A stretch of DNA of 64,000 nucleotides from Algoriphagus sediminis (GTDB lineage: Bacteria > Bacteroidota > Bacteroidia > Cytophagales > Cyclobacteriaceae): positions 682,001 through 746,000 of the forward strand of contig NZ_JAUEPH010000001.1 in the NCBI RefSeq assembly GCF_030403435.1. The letters are read 5' to 3'. This document shows positions 55,901 through 62,700 of this stretch, piece by piece. Positions within the stretch are counted from its first letter, which is position 1. Every line of letters starts with the position of its first letter. Made by a program: the position numbers and the translations under genes. The notes below the pieces were generated by a model, which saw only the letters and a list, made by a program, of their open reading frames with translations, was not told the DNA's origin and did not search any database.

Positions 55901-56511
55901 ACCACAAAGATCTTTTCAATACTTTTCTGAAGTTCACCCAATAAAGACAGGTAATCCTTCCCAATATTTGGAACCTTTAGAGAAGGTGCCTTGATATTGT
56001 CGATTTTGGAAATAAGTGAGTTAATAGCTGTAATCAGAAAATTTCTATTCGATTTTAATCCTGTCATCTCAGGAACTGAATCTCCGATGAAGGCGAGGTC
56101 CTTACCAGCATCTCTCAAAACCGACTTATCCATCCTCTGTAATTCTGGGATCTTCTCAATCTTTGAGATAATACCATAAGTAGAGTCCCTAAACCCTAGC
56201 AACTTTGACTTATGCTTCGGTTTTTCACTATCTGAAAAGAATTTGATTCTATCTGGGTTCTCAGGGTCCTCAGGTACATCAAAATAGAGCTGAATATCGA
56301 AACTTAGCTTGTAGATATCCTGGATAATATCCTGGACCTTGACGTGAGATGGAGTTAGGGCGGGGACAACCCTCGAATATTTCATAAACCTAGTCTCAAG
56401 CCTAACAGGAAGCATCAAAACGGGGTAATCATCCGACCGATTGTTAAAAGAGGTCTTGATTTGATGAAAAATAGGGTCGTTATATTTAGCTATAAAATGT
56501 GGGTTCGGCAT
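49942..56511 (-). CDS. Giant protein (2189 residues) of unknown function with coiled-coil insertion
   Basis: The protein has no signal peptide. PVLMLPVRLETRF lies at about residues 29-41 and LWVRIYPDDV at about 577-586; I recall these two motifs being close together in related proteins, but here they are separated by roughly 470 residues rich in Lys/Glu/Leu helices, a probable coiled coil. Later marks are FDFEEAVEAGMAVKIPL (about 855), FLPTGTATNNT (about 915), DSQPYGVTPVSP (about 1058) and, near the end, DEWMEIIPQKNQTTGIAFHY. No enzyme motif is recognisable. It begins 2 nt after the 1078-residue gene and ends 1 nt before the 654-residue gene. A structural or scaffold role is a guess. Confidence 0.85.
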   Translation of the reverse strand: MPNPHFIAKYNDPIFHQIKTSFNNRSDDYPVLMLPVRLETRFMKYSRVVPALTPSHVKVQDIIQDIYKLSFDIQLYFDVPEDPENPDRIKFFSDSEKPKHKSKLLGFRDSTYGIISKIEKIPELQRMDKSVLRDAGKDLAFIGDSVPEMTGLKSNRNFLITAINSLISKIDNIKAPSLKVPNIGKDYLSLLGELQKSIEKIFVVTKVNAKTLEPELEKIDTILGEIDKLAESPYFEATDATIKKIESQITFIKKQHKSGNVRLQDFKNGFTGEKDLRAEEHALRKKINDLQKKIKETHAPALEANKQLKKFPVSQLHAMITKLTRLLMALNRKKLSSKTYLSQQKSIVNQLKQIEAKAKIPLDGSVEEMNKMKSSYGSLKNQAVSYQKRASKIPLINPTEKRSMTILNNSITQLLNSLRELEPGRIKLDTQILGTEALKRSAIAGFNTRNTMITARNRIKKPTTDHKKQLEVLKKELAEVQKKIETSASKTPILPRSQMNKVKSSYFSLRDQVNNILEANPLPSAQETKEQTDEMLSRIENSILDQLTDVNDPKDRFHSVLKDRVVFVPKTVEVNELWVRIYPDDVAIDNHDERITKEEESIAKDFYYEVYRNTGSARDEAKIGAWRAAATSLGVRRGAYIIKAMEPDEVKSDKVPVIQNELKEFFFESLDLKGKEFPVRDPGDWLKETKKRFNSSAERIKKILKSNKFSPCLENKATLDEGLEYLRLLLDHLKKLAMSSKDRLIIEEAKSLAEMVNKSGKIIYEYYQNNLESLNLPFKPELTFPKSPKIEIKEKSWDKGATTDALPDRFVVVTKRGGHYQHVVTGKLIPNPLPIGLDPSKDQVEGFKHLPNGDLEIPDKIKWMFDFEEAVEAGMAVKIPLDADDLANGFDFVMAYGVQDTTANEGQKKIDALFNGHLYSDGGLEFLPTGTATNNTDQVKSPYKTLDNDLDGVFETFFGQEKLDHPNSFIDDFELSITDGQFFKEGLGLPKDLTDNIRNHTKKDICEGRAMNRALYYSTLNYFFSVLAPELFNNTDKIETMLFMLHHVSAFGTLPIFRVDSQPYGVTPVSPIKQFRISGTTKKGSEGSYLKNLSWFLKQTKAAFLNDKKVEPALSVTSGKYSKDPQAEFMRVLGLEPYSKEFFFRFGANAANRWLEPETEGNEEHKINWDNISKVYSPSELAKTYSQLLVGLGHKSTSTQTAAISKTGVYKNRYNEGNFVLGDLVQDPSLSKEGLVETDKGSNYLEWLKTQNTLAAATNLTFEDLPKVNIDGENKTQYTILLTLVRGALVYEKSRSFADKALDVIKDLDVPTLERLVSSHLDLISYRLDAWLTGLSDFRLRELRKKKATGTYLGAYGFVHDLKPEVNDDKISEVSNPPEGLESPNGNSIKRRDSNQGFIHGQSLNHAVTAAVLRAGHNSLIGKGENENALAINLTSQRVRKALHLLEGVGNGQETGAMLGYMFERALHEKYKTESGEPLEMDVYIYRLRRKFPTYSDADVDPTKVAQSESLKAANVVDGLAMIDYFQTKAKGIPNYDEDKTLVDNLVVVNNNSVSFNGAPWDLAQQLPNPSNPPQGSTPNLERKKLRAIIHEIDNMADALDALGDLVTAEGVYQLVRGNHVRASAVFNAIAEGKVPLDPEIIRSMREGSMVTHRAIVQIPKITNTDSPWTGVDPSPRSVMEPSLNNWLAAKIGDPTKISWMLSHGNSESPMTLVDLNMQPIDLVLLITTGGEESQEELNARCVDFLKSLHPGEDGDIEIKFNTSAASGDLSFGETISLIQHLGKLIGSARSSDARDYKIPEDESNFGPTAPGIDTTELKGRITQALTEYSSILDSLAPFEMGKTSYSESEETLAVNSLITLAGWGFAGYYPSDREENILGMAQRLIAAKGKMAENIAFAEEGLAALEFEPDHGKWINFSVEFGTKFFGSGFKVMTHVTVSNHSNLNDQLNMPWSEGPLRHHDENFLQDWLSSVSLVRDRLSNVDSIGFLTEIFGTETISFKPLQLPFDPSNQPPVAEREYWLGAEYPDSYQPEGDRLSLLIFEKENLQGQACGLVLDEWMEIIPQKNQTTGIAFHYNQPDSRAPQNLLLAVPPEKRGKWDFEELGLCVEEAFELAKIRAVEPDQLDESMYAQVLPVTSALAFGDTEFAKRLAQDKPEGADLDELEDEETKLGYFIDYTHLNTGHEPEEE

Positions 56512-56513
56512 GA

Positions 56514-59500
56514 TTACTGGTCATTTAGCATGGTCGAAGCATGACGTGCAAAAAGTATAGGTGATTGATAAAGAATATAAGCCATATCACTGCTACTGGC
56601 ACCCCAAGTCGCAGTTCTAGGGCCACTTCCGGAATTACTAAGAGAAATATTTACACCATGTACTTTTAGTGTTTTGGGTTGCTGGTTTGGGTTTCCTGTA
56701 AGGTGCTCCCAGGTCACATTATCCCAATTATCAGGCGTCATATTCAGACTTTCATTCCCTAGGTCATCTAGGCCAAAGCTTATTTGCCCCGGACGCTCTC
56801 TTAAAACAAAGAACCAACCTGGTTTATTTAATTTACTCCTGTCTCCATTGGCTTCCTCCTGTGACAGTTCAAACCCAAAGAAATAAACATCTGGTTCTAA
56901 CTTTCCGGTCACAATTGGCCACATTACAGGAACAGAATCATCCAACTCTCTTTCTGCCGTCAGGACATTTCCGGGGTATTTTGCTTTTTGGGCATAAACC
57001 AATGTATTTGGGTACTTCCTGAGTAAATCTCCTTTGACCAAAAGCACCAAATCAGGCCCAGGCTTAGCCTCATTTTGACCAAGTGGTTTATTCCATTGAT
57101 GAATTTCTTTAATGTCAGATCTTAAATTTTGATCTTCAATAATTCTATCAACGTAATCTTCTACATTTTCACCTGGCTGAATTTCTGCATCCGGATCGTT
57201 ATCATATTCCCAAAAATGTCTGAAGTAGCTACCCCGCATATCTGTAGGAAATTCACGCCAAAGCAGCTCTCTCGAAAATTCGTGATTCATACCCATCAGA
57301 AAGGATTCTATAAACTCCCGATTGGTTTCCATCAGTGTGATGGTATTTGGCTCTATATCACTAACATTCGGTATGATATAATCAGGAGAAATCTCCTTAA
57401 GGTAGTCATACATTGGAATTGGAAATCTAGGATAAGCCATTATAGGCTTGGCATTATTGGCCCGGTTTTGAGCAAAGAAAGAAGCCAGTTTTCTATTGAA
57501 GTTTGGAAAAGGATTCAGCTTCGATCGAATACTTACATCAAGGTCTACAGGGAGCAGTTTCCTGACAGGTTTTTTAAAAATTTTTGCTTTAAAAATCCCG
57601 GGCTGGGCTTCCACAACAAACTTATTTTTGAATGTTGTCTTGTATAAATTTCTATTTTCTATAACCAGACTATGATTCAGAAAAACTATCTGGCTCAATT
57701 CTTCGCCCTTCTTAAAAAGGATTTTCTTATGTGAACCGTAACTTGCCTGATTAAAATCTTCGCTTATCCTTTCTTCAAATGTTTTAGCCTTGATCGTAAT
57801 TTCTAGGTGATGATCTACTCCTGATTTAACACCATTTGTAACAATATTATTTAGAATATCCTCTGCTCTTTCTTTTTGTTCTGCCAGAATTTCAGGGCTC
57901 ATTTTGGCTATAACTTCTGGAGTAGTAAAAGGAACTTTATTCACGGCTAAAATCCCATCAGTTAGGTCCTCCATGAAGGATTTTTTCTGGTTTTCTAGAA
58001 TGGTTGTGATTGCCTGCATCGCAACTGAAGCTGGCAAGAACATTGAGGGTTCTTTCTTTTTAGGAGCGGCCGAGATTTTATTCTCGTCATCATCTGGCAG
58101 GTTCAATTTTTGAAAAAATGCTGTGCTCAAAATCTCTTGAGCACCATCTTTTCCATCCTTTGACATCAAAACTGTGGGTGTAAAATTATTTGCAACCTTT
58201 AGAAAGGTACCAGATTTTATGGCGGTAGGTACCGTAGAAGATTTTAGTAACTTTTTAATCGTTCCAGAATCATCAAACTTCAGCGTTTCAAAAGATTTTC
58301 CTGCTGCATTGATTAAGTCGAATTGACCTAGTTTAAAGACTTTTTTAACAGCCAGGGCTTTGGTAGTTCTCTTCATCAATTCACTCTCTCGAATCTTCTG
58401 GTTGGCTTCATTGATCTCCCCAATCTGCTCCCAAGCGATTTCCATAAATTTTTCCTGATACTTCTGAACTACCTGCACCCCAAGTCCTGCTGCAGCTCGA
58501 TTACTTGGATGAAGATTGAGCTTGTGAATCCAGTTTTGGTTATTAGCATTCAAAATTCTAAGCCCATTGTGCCACTGCCCATAAGTTGGAGGCACCACAA
58601 TAGGGTCCTGCTGAGCCGCAGGAGAATAAAAAATGCTATCATTGAAGGTGTCGAAGGTATCCTGAAGATTGGCAGATAAGTTTAGGATTTCGAGGAGTTG
58701 ATCTTTTAGTTGGATATCACTTACAGGCCAAGGCGCAGTGACATAATCCGGATGCCTCATGGCGCCTTCCACATAGCCAATAGCGTCATCACCGATAGGC
58801 TTGATTCCATAGCCCATATCACCTAAATCCATCTCTCTTTTCCCAATATCTTCAGGCAGTTCTCTGGCAGTAAGTAATTCAGCCAGAGTCTCAAAGTCTC
58901 CTCCACTATCAACTCTGAACGACCATGTATAATAATATGGGTAAGTCCCTGGGTTGGTACCATTCTGGATTTTTGCCTTAGTCCATGAAGATTGTTGGGC
59001 AGGAACATCTTTTGTGTCAAGACCTAAACCTGCAAGCCTTCCTGTCTCAAAAGCCGGAATCAAAAACCCATGATAGACATTGGGGTCATAATCAAGGCTT
59101 GGATCAGGGTTTGTGAATTCAAGTTTTCTGGGAGAAAGAACCCGTGATAAAGCCAAATCAGGATCCTTTGCCAATTTTGAAGAAAGCTGTGAAGAGGCAT
59201 CACCGCTATTTATTCCTAGGTCCTCAAGCACATGAACATGAGCCAGTACATAGGTGTCCCTTTCATTACAGAAGACTTTTGAAAGTGCTTCAGTTTCGAT
59301 GTTTATATAAGGTGTCGGTGTCCCTCCATTGCTTTTTTGAAATTCGTTTTCTCTTAGCAAAACAAGATATAACCAAGGTCGAAGTTTTTGACCTACTGGT
59401 TTTGCTGGGGTGAATCTCCAGGGTAAATCTTCTTCATAAAATTCCAGATAGGCCAGATTATTTGTTTCAAAGTTTCGAACTCCTCTTTTGGGATGAGCTC

Positions 59501-59750
59501 GGATAACTGACTGAGAATTTATCCCCAAAACGTCCCCTGGGCCTTGAACCTTTACCGTCTTGCTGACATCCTTGGTGGTACTATTTCCCTCTTTGGAAGC
59601 TTCTAATTTGACCTTGACCTGAATTTCGGGTCTTTCTTTTGAGGCATTCCCTGGAATAGTTCCACCTAAAAAATCAGATTCGAGAATCTCATTTCCCAGT
59701 CCCAATCGTACCCAGGGTAAAAAAGAATAATTAGCTAAAGTGTCCGACAT
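56514..59750 (-). CDS. Large conserved protein (1078 residues) of unknown function, giant-gene operon
   Basis: No signal peptide or membrane helix is seen. The N-terminal YSFLPWVRLGLGNEI, then VQGPGDVLGINSQSVIRAHP and WRFTPAKPVGQKLRPWLYLV at about residues 68-130, and FLIPAFETGRLAGLG near 235 are strongly patterned and resemble, from memory, uncharacterised families that occur beside homologues of the neighbours. A late helical region at about 440-560 and a C-terminal domain (VYFFGFELSQEEANGD, QISFGLDDLG) follow. The start is 3 nt after the repeat protein stop and the next gene starts 2 nt after its stop. Function is unknown. Confidence 0.85.
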   Translation of the reverse strand: MSDTLANYSFLPWVRLGLGNEILESDFLGGTIPGNASKERPEIQVKVKLEASKEGNSTTKDVSKTVKVQGPGDVLGINSQSVIRAHPKRGVRNFETNNLAYLEFYEEDLPWRFTPAKPVGQKLRPWLYLVLLRENEFQKSNGGTPTPYINIETEALSKVFCNERDTYVLAHVHVLEDLGINSGDASSQLSSKLAKDPDLALSRVLSPRKLEFTNPDPSLDYDPNVYHGFLIPAFETGRLAGLGLDTKDVPAQQSSWTKAKIQNGTNPGTYPYYYTWSFRVDSGGDFETLAELLTARELPEDIGKREMDLGDMGYGIKPIGDDAIGYVEGAMRHPDYVTAPWPVSDIQLKDQLLEILNLSANLQDTFDTFNDSIFYSPAAQQDPIVVPPTYGQWHNGLRILNANNQNWIHKLNLHPSNRAAAGLGVQVVQKYQEKFMEIAWEQIGEINEANQKIRESELMKRTTKALAVKKVFKLGQFDLINAAGKSFETLKFDDSGTIKKLLKSSTVPTAIKSGTFLKVANNFTPTVLMSKDGKDGAQEILSTAFFQKLNLPDDDENKISAAPKKKEPSMFLPASVAMQAITTILENQKKSFMEDLTDGILAVNKVPFTTPEVIAKMSPEILAEQKERAEDILNNIVTNGVKSGVDHHLEITIKAKTFEERISEDFNQASYGSHKKILFKKGEELSQIVFLNHSLVIENRNLYKTTFKNKFVVEAQPGIFKAKIFKKPVRKLLPVDLDVSIRSKLNPFPNFNRKLASFFAQNRANNAKPIMAYPRFPIPMYDYLKEISPDYIIPNVSDIEPNTITLMETNREFIESFLMGMNHEFSRELLWREFPTDMRGSYFRHFWEYDNDPDAEIQPGENVEDYVDRIIEDQNLRSDIKEIHQWNKPLGQNEAKPGPDLVLLVKGDLLRKYPNTLVYAQKAKYPGNVLTAERELDDSVPVMWPIVTGKLEPDVYFFGFELSQEEANGDRSKLNKPGWFFVLRERPGQISFGLDDLGNESLNMTPDNWDNVTWEHLTGNPNQQPKTLKVHGVNISLSNSGSGPRTATWGASSSDMAYILYQSPILFARHASTMLNDQ

Positions 59751-59753
59751 AAA

Positions 59754-62700
59754 TCAAAGGGCTAAAACGTCACTACTTACTACTTGTACACTATCACGAC
59801 CAGTGATGGAGGAGGTCTTTGCCATTTGCACAGCATCCATATAACTGAGATTCGTTGCTTCTTCGAGAGGATTCAAATCATCTGTTCCTACAACGGCGAA
59901 ACCGGGTTTCTGAAGAACCACCTTATTTGGATTAACGACCTTAGACATGTAAGATGAAAGGGCAGACTGCGCCACCGCACCTCTTTTACTAAAGAAAGTC
60001 ATATGAGAAGGTGACATTCCTTTTAAAGCTTGTAACCTCGTTATTGTCTCGTCCATGATTAGTTGTTCATACTTAACCTGACGATCCACCACCGTTCCTG
60101 TTTTGAGTTGATCTGTTCCTTCCAGTGAGACTCCTGAATTTTGTTCATTGAATGAAGGAAGGGCAAGTTTCTCATCATTTTTGAGATCTAAGAAATTAGC
60201 AGGAGCAAAGGTGTCCTTGATGTATTTGACATCTTTTGTCTGGATAGTTGTATCCCCTATTTTCACCTCAATCACCTCGAAATGAGAGTAGTCCGCAGGA
60301 TTAAATTGACCAAACTTGGTAATCTCTACTTTTAAAGGAACTATCTTCTGATTTAGCTCGATGGATCCATTTGCAGTCAAAATCAATCCTTCATCAGCCT
60401 TTATGCCCTTCATCCTCATACCCGGAGAGCCATTAACTACAATACTTCTCCAGTTTTGATCATCATTGAGTGCCTCTTCAATTAATGGAAGCACTGCGAT
60501 ATCTGGTAGTTTGGTATCCTTTTTATCTCCCCAAGTAACATCAAATCTTACTTTTACAGAGAAGAACAAAATCTTGAATTTAGCTGTACCCTTCGCTCTC
60601 CAAGGAGTTGGTCCCTCCAGAGAGAATTCAAGACTTAGACTAAGCAAGGTTGTACTTCCAGCTTTTACAGCTAGCCTAGCTCTTGCATCGGCTATGAACC
60701 TGAATGGAGAGAACTGGAATAGTACATCGAATCCAAATTCACCAACCACCTTGAATCCTGCTACCCCAAAATAAAAGTCTATTCCCGCTCCAAATTGGAC
60801 GGTATTTGAGGTCACGGCAAAATAGCATGTTAGCGTAAGCCTTGGATTACCTGAAAGAATTTTCAGGGTCAAACGCTTCATCGGCGGGATCTGCAGATGG
60901 GTTGGAGGATTAAATCTTGGATGGAAACCACCCACAGAAAGCACGAAATCAGGCTTTGCTCCCCATCCGATTCTTAGAACCATATCTCCTTCGAGACCGA
61001 AGGTAAGCACCTTCGAATCAAAGAGACTCGCGTCAAAGCTGAGCATCCCTTTTTCAAAGTCGATCATTCCCAAGAATGCCACCTGGATCTTGATCAAGGC
61101 AGCATTTTCATCTGGTAAAATCACCCGCAAAACACCCAAAATTCCAAAACGAACAGGGTTTGCAAACTCTATCGCCACCCCAAGGTCCACCCTTAAGATA
61201 GTGGGTACCCCCCAAGTAATGGCTGCCATTGGACCCAATACAAACTGATCTCGCTTGACTGGGAAAACTTCACGGATATCGGTAAGAATCTTACTGATAT
61301 TTGCTACTATATCTTTCGGAAAAAGGATGTTTTGGATGGTTCCGGTTCTGACACCATCTCTGAGTCTCTCCACCTGAATGGTTCTGTGAATTCCCAGAAT
61401 CCCACCTAGACCTGAGATGAAAAAGCCAAAACCAAGCGCTATTCCTGGGGAAAATTCTACAGATACGATAAACAATACTGAAGTACCTGGTTTGCCATCC
61501 GGCATTTTGCTATTAATCAGACCAATGGCCGAAACAGCAAACATTTTCATGAAGGAGAGCTCTACTGCTCCAGCATACTCTCCCTTTTCGCTATCAAAGA
61601 ACAAATATCCGCCGCCTGTAAAGACTGGGGTATCTAAAGAAACTCCCAGACCTGTAGGTGGCTTGAAGGAAATATCAATATTTACTATTCCAAAATTGGC
61701 ATTCCCCTGAGGGATACCATTATTAATGACAGCCTTTTTGATATTTGCTTCAATTCCAAGCCCTTCCACCGATGCTGCCACAGGCCCAAGAGTTATGCTC
61801 GCCCCGGAGAAGGAAACGCCAAAATCCAAACCATTTGCTCCCTTGTCTTGGAATGTAATTTTTAAGGCATCAAGCTTTACAGCATTACCAAATTTGCCAT
61901 TTACAGGAATCAGAAATTCACCTTCGCTAGACCCAAATGAAATACTCATTCCAGAAGGCCAGCGGATGTCCATATCCACCCCGAAATCCGAACCAATCTC
62001 CAACTCCCGAAGTAGAAGCTCACTTGGCAAAAGATCATCCATGCCAGGAATAACTATCTCATTCTGGATCAAACCTCCCAGTAGGAAGTCCCAATCATTA
62101 GAGGCAGATCTACTCAGACCAATTTTACTGAGATAAATCCGTACAATATTTGGTGCATCCACCACCTTAATGGCATTATTATCGGGAACTTCTCCAATCA
62201 CATGGAAAGCCCCCTCACTATCTACCATGATATCCACTGAAATGGCGGCTGGATCTCCTCCCATACCTGTCAGACCCTCTAGTTCCAGAGTTCCTTTCAA
62301 TTCAATCTTCAGTTTTCCCTGATCCTTCGAAATTTCAATTTCACTAATTGTGACCTTAATAGAGCCCAGATTGATAACCGCATTGTTTTCAATTGATGCA
62401 GACCAATTAGAATCGGACGTGATTTCAAATTCTACCCCGACTACAGCATCTTCTCCATCACCATCCTCAAATCCAGGGATTTTCAACTTCCCGGCAAATA
62501 CAAATGGATACGTAATTTGATCGGCTGTAAAAGCCAAGGTCAATTGTTCGATGGTGAGTTCAAATCCAGCAATACTTACTTCCTGATTATTCTCAATTCC
62601 TATTTCATATTTCCCTGAACTCTTTTCATAGGAAAAATCGATAGAAAGTTCAGCGGGCTCAGTGCCATCCGAATTATCTATTCCTTCAAATCTTAAACCC

